Source of the DNA: JBCCQH01 sp039024435
GTDB lineage: Bacteria > Bacteroidota > Bacteroidia > J057 > JADKCL01
NCBI GenBank assembly: GCA_039024435.1
Contig: JBCCQH010000011.1
Location: 1 to 64,000, forward strand
Reading direction: 5' to 3'
DNA length: 64,000 bases
The notes beneath the pieces were generated by a model, which ran no database searches, was not told the DNA's origin, and worked only from the letters and a program-made list of their open reading frames with translations. This document shows, in pieces, positions 8,219-16,904 of this stretch. The position numbers were made by a program, and so were the translations under genes. The stretch's first letter is position 1; every line of letters begins with the position of its first letter.

Positions 8219-10951
8219 ATGTCCTCGTACTACACCCGTATCCTGTTGTATTTACTAGCGATCCACCTCGCCGCCTTGCCCCTGGCGGCGCAGCCCGGTC
8301 TGAACAAAGCCAATACCTTCTTTGAAGAGGGAGCTTTCCGGGAGGCCATCCGCCGGTACAACCGCATCCTCAAAAAGAACGAAAGCCTGGAAGCCCGGGT
8401 CAAACTCGCGCGCTCCTACAAGGCGATTGGTGAATTGGAGAAAGCCGAGGCTCAATTTGCCCAGGCGGTATTCCATCCGCAGAGCCGGCCCGCGCACAAG
8501 TTTGAACTGGGACGCTTGCTCAAGTCCATGGGCAAATACGCCAAAGCCCAAACCTGGTTTGAAAAATACGCGGACGAATCACCCGATCCCGCACTAGGCA
8601 TGCGCTGGGCCGAGTCTTGTGCCGCTGCCCTCGATATGAAGCAGGACAGCCTCGGTTACCGCATTTTGCTCCATCCCCAGGTCAATTCCAAAGCGTCCGA
8701 AATCAGTCCAGTCTTCTACAAGACCGGCATCGCTTTCGCCTCGGCCCGCAAACGGGGCTTTTTGTTCCGCTCGTTCAACCGCAAGAGCAAATTGCCGTTT
8801 TACGACCTCTACCTTGCTCCACGCACCCCAGAAGGCCGCCTGAAAAAGCCGGTGTATCTCCGCCAGAACCTCAATACCAAACTCCACGACGGACCGGCGG
8901 TATTCAACAAATCGGAAAGCGTCGCCTTTGTCACCCGCAGCAATACCGGTGAGATGGGCGGCAAACGCGATGCCCAAGGCTATAACCGCGTCAACATTTA
9001 CCGGATCGAAAACCGGCTCGACCGCTGGCGCAAAGGCGTACCCGTCCCCTTCAACAGCAAGGAATACAACGTGGCCCACCCCGCAATCACCCGCGACGGG
9101 GAAACCCTCTATTTTGCCTCGGACATGCCCGGAGGTTACGGAGGGACTGATCTGTACGTAAGCTATTACCAGGGCGAACGCTGGACCCAACCGGAAAACC
9201 TCGGTCCCGAGGTCAATGGTCCCGCCAACGAGGGCTATCCCTTCCTCACCAATGACAGCACGCTCTACTTCTCTTCCGACCGCGCCGAGGGCTTCGGGGG
9301 CAAAGACATCTTCTACGCCCACCTGCGCAACGGAGCCTGGACCGCCATCCAAAACGCCGGCTATCCACTCAATTCTCCAGCGGACGATTTCAGCTTTTGC
9401 ATGACCCCCAATTCACCCTACGGCTACTTTGCGAGCAACCGCAAGGGGGCAAAAGGCGACGATGACATCTTTGGCTTCCGCCGCTACAAAGGCATCGATG
9501 GAGTGATCGTGGACGCCGAAACGGGGGAACCATTGGATGGAGTAAAAGTTGAAATTGAAGACATCAATCGCAACATTTTCAGCTACTTACCCAATACAAA
9601 TGGGCAGTTCCGCCACTATTTCCGTTCCGGGCAGGAAATATTGATCCGCGTGACCAAGGAAGAGTATTACGACTACCGCGGAACGGCGACTGTCCGCGAA
9701 CTCGGATATGACGAAAACCTCAATTTTACGGTGGCGTTGCAACCGGTTCGCAAATATGAGATCAAAGGCACCGTGGCCCAAGCCGAGGATCAAACCCCCT
9801 TGCCCAACGCCCTCGTTCGGATCATCGGCACAAAAGAGGAGCGCAGCTTCAGCGGGACCGATGGTGTGTACGAGCGGGAAATCAAACCGGAAGTTGAGTA
9901 CACCACCATCTATTACAAAGAGGGGTTTGTCCCCCAAATCACTGAACTGAGTACCATCGGTGAGGTGGAACCCAAAACCTACGTGGTCGACGCGGAACTC
10001 GAACCGGGAGAATTTATCCTCATGGAAGGCCACGTACGGGACCAAGAACGCGGTATTTCCATTCGAAACGCCAACATTCACATCTTTGATCCCGAGACCC
10101 AACGGGAATTGCAATCATTCGATACCCGCGAAGACGGACTCTTTTTCAAGATCCTCAATCCCGATTTGAAATATTCTATCGTGGCCACTAAGCCCGACTA
10201 CCTGTCCACCCGGGTGGAAATCATTCCCGATAGCCTCGACAGCGACACCGTGCAGTTGAACCTGGAACTGTTTCCCCTGGAGCCTAACCGGGTGGTCAAG
10301 GTCATCTACCACGCTTACAATGAGACCAATACCGACATCTTTGGACTGCGGGATCTAAATGAAATCGCCTATTTGATGCTCGATAACCCGGAAATCAGCG
10401 TGGAACTCAGCTCCCACACGGACAGCCGGGGTGGGGCCAAGTTCAATAAGAAACTGTCCCAAACCCGCGCCGATGCCGCCGCCAAATATCTGATTTCGAA
10501 GGGTATCACTGCGGATCGCATCATCGCCCGGGGCTACGGAGAAGAACGCTTGTTCAACAATTGCCGCGACGGCAAAAGCTGCTCGGAAGAGCTACACGCC
10601 CAAAATCGCCGCACCGAAGTTAAAATCATCCGCATCGACGCGGAGATCAAGCAGGAAAAAGAGGAACGGAATCAGGAAACCGAATCGCCCGCTCCAGTTC
10701 CCGGCAACAACCTCAACCAAGAACGTCTCCAAAACGAGCAAATACGGGAACCGGACGGCGCCGAAGAGGGTTTTATCCAAAATCCTGGTGGGGAAGATCC
10801 GGAGGAAGAAAGGACCTCTCAGCCGCAAAATGAGTGGCTGGACCGCGCCAAAGAATGGCTAGAAAATGCCGACGAGAGTCCTCAGGAAGACGAGCCGGAA
10901 CGCGATCCTTATCGCTTGGAAAATTATATTCCCGGCGCAAAAATGTTTTGA
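8219..10951 (+). CDS. PorE-like TPR / beta-propeller / CRD / OmpA periplasmic protein
   Basis: A 910-residue exported protein (signal peptide ending LPLAAQ). Order of domains: TPR-like helices (~25-125), PD40/WD40-like beta-propeller blades (~145-410, with LYFASDMPGGYGGTDLYV and LYFSSDRAEGFGGKDIFYA), three carboxypeptidase-regulatory/Ig-like beta domains (~424-690), then an OmpA-like peptidoglycan-binding domain (~690-806) with HTDSRGGAKFNKKLSQTRADAA. This order matches PorE of Porphyromonas gingivalis, which ties the T9SS to peptidoglycan, except that PorE has fewer CRD-like domains. After the OmpA domain a ~100-residue acidic, Glu/Asn/Pro-rich tail ends the protein. It follows the PorP/SprF-like gene by 31 nt. 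Bacteroidota have several paralogues of this architecture, so it may serve this cargo specifically rather than the core machine. Confidence 0.88.
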   Translation: MSSYYTRILLYLLAIHLAALPLAAQPGLNKANTFFEEGAFREAIRRYNRILKKNESLEARVKLARSYKAIGELEKAEAQFAQAVFHPQSRPAHKFELGRLLKSMGKYAKAQTWFEKYADESPDPALGMRWAESCAAALDMKQDSLGYRILLHPQVNSKASEISPVFYKTGIAFASARKRGFLFRSFNRKSKLPFYDLYLAPRTPEGRLKKPVYLRQNLNTKLHDGPAVFNKSESVAFVTRSNTGEMGGKRDAQGYNRVNIYRIENRLDRWRKGVPVPFNSKEYNVAHPAITRDGETLYFASDMPGGYGGTDLYVSYYQGERWTQPENLGPEVNGPANEGYPFLTNDSTLYFSSDRAEGFGGKDIFYAHLRNGAWTAIQNAGYPLNSPADDFSFCMTPNSPYGYFASNRKGAKGDDDIFGFRRYKGIDGVIVDAETGEPLDGVKVEIEDINRNIFSYLPNTNGQFRHYFRSGQEILIRVTKEEYYDYRGTATVRELGYDENLNFTVALQPVRKYEIKGTVAQAEDQTPLPNALVRIIGTKEERSFSGTDGVYEREIKPEVEYTTIYYKEGFVPQITELSTIGEVEPKTYVVDAELEPGEFILMEGHVRDQERGISIRNANIHIFDPETQRELQSFDTREDGLFFKILNPDLKYSIVATKPDYLSTRVEIIPDSLDSDTVQLNLELFPLEPNRVVKVIYHAYNETNTDIFGLRDLNEIAYLMLDNPEISVELSSHTDSRGGAKFNKKLSQTRADAAAKYLISKGITADRIIARGYGEERLFNNCRDGKSCSEELHAQNRRTEVKIIRIDAEIKQEKEERNQETESPAPVPGNNLNQERLQNEQIREPDGAEEGFIQNPGGEDPEEERTSQPQNEWLDRAKEWLENADESPQEDEPERDPYRLENYIPGAKMF

Positions 10952-10953
10952 CC

Positions 10954-11376
10954 ATGAAGCACTTGTTAAATAGCTTGGCTGTGTTTGTCCTTGTGGCAGG
11001 AATCGCCGCCTGCGCCCCGAAAGGTGAAGCTGAAGTCGAAAATAAGACGACCTACCAAGTCGATCACCGCGACCCGTCGGCGGTGCTGCAGGCCGTATTT
11101 GACGTAGCTGGGGGCGCCGATCCGGCGGTGTTGGGGACGCTCTGCGATCCCTTGGGCAAAAACGACACCGATACCCGGCGCATCTGTGATCTGGCGGGAG
11201 GATTTGCCCCCAATGACGAATTTGTCCAGTACTTCGGCCACGCCAAGCTGAATGGCGACCCCATCATCGACGGAACGCTGGCCCGTATTCCCTTCCTTTT
11301 TGGCCCCAATGGGGACCGGGAAGAAACCATGGAAATGGTCGAGCGCGACGGTAAGTGGTACCTCAAAGCCTTTTGA
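10954..11376 (+). CDS. Small lipoprotein with NTF2/DUF4878-like domain
   Basis: A 140-residue lipoprotein; the start at 10954, 2 nt after the preceding stop, gives a clean signal peptide with lipobox VAGIAAC. The mature part (VLQAVFDVAGGADPAVLGTLCDP ... EETMEMVERDGKWYLKAF) has the helix-then-sheet pattern and the terminal 'DGKWYLKA' strand typical of DUF4878/NTF2-like lipoproteins. Three related proteins occur at 16.4-21.5 kb. It sits between the PorE-like gene and the sugar aminotransferase gene with almost no spacing. Role unknown. Confidence 0.75.
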   Translation: MKHLLNSLAVFVLVAGIAACAPKGEAEVENKTTYQVDHRDPSAVLQAVFDVAGGADPAVLGTLCDPLGKNDTDTRRICDLAGGFAPNDEFVQYFGHAKLNGDPIIDGTLARIPFLFGPNGDREETMEMVERDGKWYLKAF

Positions 11377-11379
11377 CGC

Positions 11380-12507
11380 GTGACGATCCCCTTCAATATC
11401 CCTTGTTCGCTCGGTATCGAGCCCGATTTGGTGCAGAAAGCCATCGACAATGGCCACCTGTCCGGCAACGGTCCGTTTTGCCAGCGGGTTCACGGCATAT
11501 TTGAGGCCGAAATGGGCTTCCGCAAGGTTTTCATGACCCATTCGTGCACCGGAGCCTTGGAAATGGCCGCTCTGCTCTGTGATTTTGCGCCGGGTGACGA
11601 GGTGATCTTGCCGAGCTTTACCCACGTCGGCACCGCCAATGCCTTTGTCCGGGCCGGTGCTAAACCGGTCTTTGCCGACAGCTTGCCCGATCACCCCAAT
11701 CTGGATCCGGCTTCGGTCGAGGCGCAGATCGGGCCCGGGACCCGGGCCTTGGTGGTGGTGCACTACGCGGGCGTAGCTTGCGACCTGGATCGCCTGACCG
11801 AAATCGCCCGCCACCACAACTTGCTGCTGATTGAAGATGCCGCCCACGCGATTGGAGCGCGTTTTCGAGGGAAATTGCTGGGAAGCTTCGGCGATTTGGC
11901 CGGCATGTCCTTTCACGAAACGAAAAACATCACCTGCGGGCAGGGTGGATTGCTCATCGTCAACCGGCCCGAATTGAACGTGCGGGCGGCCCAAATCTGG
12001 CAAAATGGCACCAATCGCAGTGCTTTTGCGCGGGGCGAAACCGACCACTACACCTGGGTCGCACCGGGTGGCTGCTTCACCACCTCGGACCTGAACGCCG
12101 CCTACCTGTACGGGCAGTTGCAGCACCGGGAGGAAATATTGGACCGCCGCCGCCGGCTCTGGCAACAGTACCGAGAGCAACTGGCCCCGCTAGCGGATCG
12201 CAAGCAAGCGGGAATGCCGTTGGTCTTCCACGAATGCCGCCACAACGGCCATATTTTCTACCTGCGGCTACCGGACCGGGCCACCCGCGACGCCCTACTT
12301 TCCCACCTGAGGCGGCGCGACATTCACGCAGTTTTTCACTACATCCCTCTGCACAGCAGCCCCTTTTTCCGCGCCCAGCACGGTCCCACTCCCCTGCCCA
12401 ATTGCCGCCACCACGCCGATACCCTTCTCCGCCTGCCCCTCTTCCATCAACTCCAACCCGGCCAATTGCGGCGGATCGTCGCCTCGGTAATGGAGTTCTT
12501 CGGTTAG
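11380..12507 (+). CDS. PLP-dependent sugar aminotransferase (DegT/DnrJ/EryC1, WecE/RffA-like)
   Basis: A 375-residue fold-type I aminotransferase starting at GTG, 3 nt after the previous stop. It probably aminates C4 of a dTDP-4-keto-6-deoxyhexose. Visible marks: THSCTGALEMAAL (cofactor phosphate region), DEVILPSFTHVGTANAFVRAGAKPVFAD, LLLIEDAAHAIGA, and the Schiff-base Lys182 in SFHETKNITCGQGG. These closely follow WecE/RffA, which makes dTDP-4-amino-4,6-dideoxygalactose for enterobacterial common antigen. The downstream ACP, KAS III-like, glycosyltransferase and acetyltransferase genes support a surface-glycan role. Confidence 0.88.
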   Translation: MTIPFNIPCSLGIEPDLVQKAIDNGHLSGNGPFCQRVHGIFEAEMGFRKVFMTHSCTGALEMAALLCDFAPGDEVILPSFTHVGTANAFVRAGAKPVFADSLPDHPNLDPASVEAQIGPGTRALVVVHYAGVACDLDRLTEIARHHNLLLIEDAAHAIGARFRGKLLGSFGDLAGMSFHETKNITCGQGGLLIVNRPELNVRAAQIWQNGTNRSAFARGETDHYTWVAPGGCFTTSDLNAAYLYGQLQHREEILDRRRRLWQQYREQLAPLADRKQAGMPLVFHECRHNGHIFYLRLPDRATRDALLSHLRRRDIHAVFHYIPLHSSPFFRAQHGPTPLPNCRHHADTLLRLPLFHQLQPGQLRRIVASVMEFFG

Positions 12508-12607
12508 TGCCTACGGCCCACTTTCTCGGTACCGTGTGCCGCACCTGAGTTTCCCAACTGCATAAAAAGTCCTATCTTCAGGCCACCTTAGCCCACTAAC
12601 GAAACGC

Positions 12608-12856
12608 ATGGATTCAGTCAGGCCTTCACTGGAAGATTTTACCGCGCACTTTGCCGCCCAACTCGAGGAGACCGATGCCGCCCTGATTGCGCCGGAAACC
12701 GAGTTTCGCCAGCTCGCGGAGTGGTCCTCCATGCAATCGCTGATCGTCATCGCTTCGTTTGACTGGGAATACGGCGTGACCATGTCCGCGGAAGAAATGA
12801 AAAGCGCCCGCACCGTCGCCGACCTCTACGCTATCGTAAAACCTAAGATCGCCTGA
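12608..12856 (+). CDS. Acyl carrier protein-like protein
   Basis: An 82-residue acidic helical protein that resembles specialised acyl carrier proteins of surface-sugar clusters. The phosphopantetheine attachment region reads EWSSMQSLIVIASFD; the Ser is kept but the common DSL is replaced by SSM. The end (MSAEEMKSARTVADLYAIV) fits the last ACP helices. One nt separates it from the KAS III-like gene, so the two are co-translated and probably act together. It likely carries the acyl group used by its neighbour. Confidence 0.75.
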   Translation: MDSVRPSLEDFTAHFAAQLEETDAALIAPETEFRQLAEWSSMQSLIVIASFDWEYGVTMSAEEMKSARTVADLYAIVKPKIA

Positions 12857-12857
12857 T

Positions 12858-13913
12858 ATGGCGCGGATGAGCATCGAGCATATTGCCCTTGAAGGGATTG
12901 CGACCGCAGTCCCCCGTAACACCGTGTCCAATTACGAAGTGGCGGTGTTGCCGGAAAAGGAGCGCCGGCTGTTTGTCCGGACCACCGGCATTGAATTCCG
13001 GCGGGTCGCACCGCCGGGCCTGACCGCCGCCGATTTGTGCCGCGCTGCCGCCGAACGCTTGCTCAACGAACTCGGGTGGCCGCGGGAAGAAATCGATGCC
13101 CTGGTCTTTGTCTCGCAGACGCCGGATTATTTGATCCCCGGTTCTGCCACCCAACTCCAGCAACAACTGGGACTTCCCTCCTCTTGCCTGGCCCTCGATA
13201 TCAATCAGGGCTGCGCGGGCTATGTATACGGGCTGGCGACACTTTCCAGTCTCATGTCGGCCGGGCATCTCCGAAAGACGCTGCTGCTCGTCGGCGACAC
13301 CATCACCCACCTGTTGTCGCCGGAAGACAAAAGCACCCAACCGATTTTTTCCGATGCCGGTTCGGCCACTGCGCTCCAGTTCCAGCCGGACGCTGCTCCA
13401 CTTCACTTCAATCTGCAGGCCGATGGCCAGGGCTACCGCTCGATCATCGTGCCCGAAGGCGGCGCCCGGCAGCCCTGGCAAGCCGACGGTGAAGCGCTGC
13501 GCGACCACGCGCCCGGCGTGCGCCGTTCGGACCGCCACATGGGCATGGAAGGTTTGGCGATCTTTCACTTTGCCTCCCGCGAGGTCGCCCCCAATGTCAA
13601 CGCCTTGCTGGATTTTGCCCGGACCACAACCGAGCAGGTAGACCACTTTGTTTTCCACCAAGCGAATCGACTACTGAACGAAACGATCCGCAAGAAACTC
13701 GGCTTGCCCCCGGAAAAGGTGCCCTATTCCCTGCCCCACTTTGGCAATACCAGTTGCGCCACGATTCCGGTAACGCTGGTGGACCAGTTGCGGGATCAAC
13801 TCCGCACCGCAACCAACAAATTGGTCCTCAGTGGCTTCGGGGTAGGACTATCCTGGGGATCGGCCCTGCTGGACTGCGGCCCCATCACTTGTCCGGAGAT
13901 CATCGAGCTATGA
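12858..13913 (+). CDS. 3-oxoacyl-ACP synthase III-like enzyme (KAS III / FabH family)
   Basis: A 351-residue thiolase-fold enzyme with the full KAS III triad in context: Cys119 in DINQGCAGYVYG, His267 in FVFHQANRLLNETIRKKLG, and Asn297 in HFGNTSCATIPVTL. FabH enzymes condense an acyl-CoA with malonyl-ACP. The gene is not in a fatty acid operon: it lies directly after its own ACP and before glycosyltransferase and acetyltransferase genes. It may therefore make a short acyl group for decorating an amino sugar, or act as an acyltransferase. Start at 12858 is 1 nt after the ACP stop. Confidence 0.88.
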   Translation: MARMSIEHIALEGIATAVPRNTVSNYEVAVLPEKERRLFVRTTGIEFRRVAPPGLTAADLCRAAAERLLNELGWPREEIDALVFVSQTPDYLIPGSATQLQQQLGLPSSCLALDINQGCAGYVYGLATLSSLMSAGHLRKTLLLVGDTITHLLSPEDKSTQPIFSDAGSATALQFQPDAAPLHFNLQADGQGYRSIIVPEGGARQPWQADGEALRDHAPGVRRSDRHMGMEGLAIFHFASREVAPNVNALLDFARTTTEQVDHFVFHQANRLLNETIRKKLGLPPEKVPYSLPHFGNTSCATIPVTLVDQLRDQLRTATNKLVLSGFGVGLSWGSALLDCGPITCPEIIEL

Positions 13914-14845
13914 ATGACACCGCCCCATATCGACCGGATATTTCTATCGTGACCCCGGTCTACAACGGTGCAGCTACGCTGGAAGAGCTATTTGCCCGGA
14001 CCAATGCGTTAATGACTGAACTCGGCCTGGCCTTCGAAATGGTCCTGGTCGACGATGGCAGCACGGATACAAGTTGGGGTACAATCAAACAACTCAAAAC
14101 GGCGCACCAAACCCAGGTCCAAGGCATCAAACTCGGGCGCAATTTTGGGCAGCACAATGCGACACTCTGCGGGATTCGCCACGCTCGGGGCCGCTACATC
14201 GTCACCATTGACGACGATCTCCAAACCCCTCCCGAGGAAATCGCGCAGCTTTTGCGGGTGCAGAAAGCCACCGAGGCGGACATCGTTTACGGCATTTATC
14301 CCAATAAAAAGCACTCCTGGTTGCGCAATTTGGGCAGTAAACTCCTCAAGCGCCTCTTTCGCTATCTGGTCAATGGCCTGCGGGACGGCTCTTCTTTCCG
14401 CCTGATCACCCGTGATCTCGCCGACAAAATCGATGGGCACAATCAGTACTTCGTATTCATCGATCAGATTTTGAGCTGGCACACCAGTGACACGGAATTC
14501 GTCGAAGTGGAGCACCGGGAACGGGCCGAAGGCCGCTCCGGGTACTCGACCCGAAAGCTGTTCCGCATGGCGATCAACATTATTTTCTCTTATACCGATT
14601 TGCCGCTGCGGGCCATGACCTGGATCGGCATCATCACGTCCATCGCCAGTTTTGGAATCGGAGCCTATTTCATCTACCAAAAAGTGGCCCACGGTGCGGC
14701 GATTGGCTTTACCGCGTTGATTGTCTCGATCTTTTTCTCCACGAGTCTGATCGTCTTGTCATTGGGGATTCTGGGTGAATACATCGGGCGGATCTACGCG
14801 GCCCGGGGCAACCGACCCAACTACTCCATCAAAAAGAAAGTCTGA
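13910..14845 (+). CDS. GT2 glycosyltransferase, polyprenyl-phosphate type (GtrB/ArnC-like)
   Basis: A 311-residue family 2 glycosyltransferase. The ATG at 13910 overlaps the KAS III stop (ATGA). The N-terminal GT-A domain begins ISIVTPVYNGAATLEELFART, has VLVDDGSTDTSW, and the metal-binding DDDLQTPPEE. Two membrane helices at the C-terminus (AMTWIGIITSIASFGIGAYFI and TALIVSIFFSTSLIVLSLGILGEYIGR) are typical of GtrB/ArnC/DPM1 proteins, which move a sugar onto a polyprenyl phosphate at the inner membrane. With the WecE-like aminotransferase this suggests assembly of an amino sugar on undecaprenyl phosphate. Confidence 0.88.
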   Translation: MNDTAPYRPDISIVTPVYNGAATLEELFARTNALMTELGLAFEMVLVDDGSTDTSWGTIKQLKTAHQTQVQGIKLGRNFGQHNATLCGIRHARGRYIVTIDDDLQTPPEEIAQLLRVQKATEADIVYGIYPNKKHSWLRNLGSKLLKRLFRYLVNGLRDGSSFRLITRDLADKIDGHNQYFVFIDQILSWHTSDTEFVEVEHRERAEGRSGYSTRKLFRMAINIIFSYTDLPLRAMTWIGIITSIASFGIGAYFIYQKVAHGAAIGFTALIVSIFFSTSLIVLSLGILGEYIGRIYAARGNRPNYSIKKKV

Positions 14846-15435
14846 TGGAGATCCAGCATTACGGAATTCGACTGAAAACCATCGGGTTGGCGGATTTGGA
14901 GCGGATGCGACAGTGGCGCAATGCCGAGCACGTGCGTTCCAACATGGAGTACCAAGCGGAAATCACCCCCGCAATGCAGCGCGCTTGGTTTGCCAAATTG
15001 GATCCGGAACGCAACCTGTATTTCACCTTCGGATCGGGGACAGCGGGAATCGGAGTGGTCCACCTCAAGGACCTCGATTGGACGGCGCGTTGCGGGGAGG
15101 CGGGCGTATTTGTTGGGCTTTCCGAATGGCTGAATACCCATTTGCCGGTGGTGGCGGTGCTCACAATGATGGATTTTGCCTTTTCCGCTCTGCGGTTGAC
15201 CAAGCTTCAGGCCAAAGTGCGCGCGGACAACCCCGCTGTCTTGACCTTCAACCGCCAGCTCGGCTACCGCCCGTTGCCCGACCAAGCCGACCTGCCCTTC
15301 GTCCGTTTGGAAGTTGATGCCTCCGCTTATGCGGACCGCACCGCCAAATTGCGCGCCGCATTGACCCGCCGCCACCCCACACCGATGTCCATTCGGGGGG
15401 CATCGCCCTTCTGGGCGGAACGCCTCCGCAAATGA
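14845..15435 (+). CDS. GNAT-family N-acetyltransferase (RimJ/RimL- or PseH-like)
   Basis: A 196-residue cytoplasmic acetyltransferase whose ATG shares one base with the previous stop (TGATG). The pattern LERMRQWRNAEHVRSNM near the N-terminus and RLTKLQAKVRADNPAVLTFNRQLGYR near residue 125-150 fits GNAT enzymes that acetylate amino sugars or protein N-termini. The link to a sugar aminotransferase makes N-acetylation of the new amino group the simplest role. This is the last plus-strand gene of the cluster; it converges with a probable glycosyltransferase 7 nt away. Confidence 0.8.
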   Translation: MEIQHYGIRLKTIGLADLERMRQWRNAEHVRSNMEYQAEITPAMQRAWFAKLDPERNLYFTFGSGTAGIGVVHLKDLDWTARCGEAGVFVGLSEWLNTHLPVVAVLTMMDFAFSALRLTKLQAKVRADNPAVLTFNRQLGYRPLPDQADLPFVRLEVDASAYADRTAKLRAALTRRHPTPMSIRGASPFWAERLRK

Positions 15436-15442
15436 GTTCCCC

Positions 15443-16339
15443 CTACCCCTTTCCCAGCTTTCGCCCCCCGATCAGTTGCCGCCACTCCAGTTTCAGCGCC
15501 AGCCGAATCGGCAGGCTCGGATGCAAGCCCCAGCGCCACAAGCGCCGGGGAAGAATCTGGTCGTGGTAAGGCCACTTCCGGGTATCGAGATCGGGGTCCA
15601 GCGCCCCAATCGCCCGCCAAAACTCCCGGCGATTGTGGGCAAATAGCTCGCGGTTGCGCCGTTTAAACACATCCTCCCCGATGTGAAAGGTCAAGTGGGC
15701 ATCGTCCAGCAAGCGGAAATTCTCCCCAAAGGCAAAGACATTTTGCGCAGTCAGTATCCCAATAAAGGGAATGCCCACACAGACCTGCGCGAGTTGAAAT
15801 CGGGGATAAATACTGCGGTGAAATACAAAACAATCAAATCCCGGATGGGGCTTGCCCCGCTCGACGTACATTTCCGGCAACTGCTCTACCCGGCGGTAAT
15901 GCCCCGGTATCCGGCGGCGGTTGATGATGAGCGCCCGGTGACCGAACCGCAGCAACTCGGCGACCTCCCGGTAAAAGTGGGGCTGCAGCGCGATGTCCAC
16001 ATTGGTGTAAATGAGGTATTCCGCGGCGGAATGATCGTAGAGCCGGTCGAGCAAGTCCCGAATCAAAGGGAACGGCGGTGCGGCTGCCCCCGGCACCAGG
16101 TCGCGCACGGAACGCTCCAGATCGGGAGTGGGCACGAACCCTTTCGGAACTGCGGCCCGGTCCGCCGCAAACTGTGCACTGAGCAGATCAACTTGCACAT
16201 GAGGGCCCGCCTGGTCCTGCGCCACACGCATGGAAGCGTAGGTAATCGGCTGCACATAAGCAAATTCCGAATCGGGTGACGCCCGAAACGGATTGATCAG
16301 GTGGGCAAAGTGGATATGAGCGGGGGATGCGGCCGACAT
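15443..16339 (-). CDS. Probable GT-A-fold glycosyltransferase-like protein
   Basis: A 298-residue soluble protein not assigned with certainty. It has a mixed alpha/beta composition and a segment YLIYTNVDIALQPHFY (~residue 125) where the NxD plays the part of the metal-binding DxD of GT-A glycosyltransferases; FDCFVFHRSIYP and LLDDAHLTFHIGED downstream also fit this group. There is no signal peptide or membrane helix. The convergent sugar cluster supports a role in surface glycans. The start at 16339 lies just beyond a terminator that ends the upstream lipoprotein transcript, so it probably has its own promoter. Confidence 0.6.
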   Translation of the reverse strand: MSAASPAHIHFAHLINPFRASPDSEFAYVQPITYASMRVAQDQAGPHVQVDLLSAQFAADRAAVPKGFVPTPDLERSVRDLVPGAAAPPFPLIRDLLDRLYDHSAAEYLIYTNVDIALQPHFYREVAELLRFGHRALIINRRRIPGHYRRVEQLPEMYVERGKPHPGFDCFVFHRSIYPRFQLAQVCVGIPFIGILTAQNVFAFGENFRLLDDAHLTFHIGEDVFKRRNRELFAHNRREFWRAIGALDPDLDTRKWPYHDQILPRRLWRWGLHPSLPIRLALKLEWRQLIGGRKLGKG

Positions 16340-16356
16340 GGCGGAGAATATTCAGG

Positions 16357-16386
16357 AAAACAAAAAGGGCTGCAAAGCAGCCCTTT
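16357..16386 (-). terminator. Rho-independent terminator
   Basis: aaagggctgc (16364-16373) pairs perfectly with gcagcccttt (16377-16386), a 10-bp stem with a 3-nt loop. Read on the minus strand it is followed by TTTTTGTTTT-like sequence. It ends the transcript of the lipoprotein gene at 16410-16904. Confidence 0.85.
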
Positions 16387-16409
16387 ATATTGCGAGTCGT
16401 ATTGATCTC

Positions 16410-16904
16410 TTATTCTTCAGTTTCCATCGTGGCTTCTTCTTCGCCTTCTCCACCACCCAGGTTGTCGAGTTCCTTGGCGGCTTCATCCATGGCTTCGTCG
16501 AATGCGCCTTCAATTTCTTTGCCGATGTCATCGAGCGGGTTGGCTCCACCGCCGTCCATCTTGGAGAAAGCAGCTTTCCACTCTCCGCCTTCCTTGACGA
16601 GGTTCAGCGTCATTTCTTTGCCGGCGTCGGTGTAGGTAGCGACTGCTTTGTCACCATCTTCTTCGACGTTGGTCACGACGATGTCGTCAGCGTTTCCAGC
16701 TTCACCCGGGGCGCTGGCTACCATTTCGATAGAAGCAACTCCTTCTTCGGTGGCCATGGCCTTAGCGGCGTCGAAATCGCGGGTTTTCATCGCTTTGAGG
16801 AATTGTTCTGCGGTGCCTTTAGCGTCGAGCGCTTCACCACCACAAGCCCAAAGGATCGTTACGCCGAGCAAGGCGAATGCGGCAATTTTCAGGGATCTAG
16901 TCAT
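16410..16904 (-). CDS. Lipoprotein with single DUF4878/NTF2-like domain
   Basis: A 164-residue lipoprotein, lipobox ILWACGG. The mature region has one DUF4878-like domain: helix TAEQFLKAMKTRDFDAAKAMATEEG, then strands ending EMTLNLVKEGGEWKAAFSK. An acidic C-terminal tail (Glu/Asp/Gly-rich, ~residues 115-164) follows. Its start overlaps the end of the upstream YiiX-like gene by 8 bp, so both are probably one transcript ended by the hairpin at 16357-16386. Two larger relatives with three and four copies of the same domain lie at 18.8 and 20.1 kb. Function unknown; the fold is commonly a ligand-binding scaffold. Confidence 0.8.
   Translation of the reverse strand: MTRSLKIAAFALLGVTILWACGGEALDAKGTAEQFLKAMKTRDFDAAKAMATEEGVASIEMVASAPGEAGNADDIVVTNVEEDGDKAVATYTDAGKEMTLNLVKEGGEWKAAFSKMDGGGANPLDDIGKEIEGAFDEAMDEAAKELDNLGGGEGEEEATMETEE

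Noticed and set aside
10966..12180. 404-codon minus-strand open frame
   Set aside because: Covers the lipoprotein and aminotransferase genes, which have clear motifs on the plus strand.
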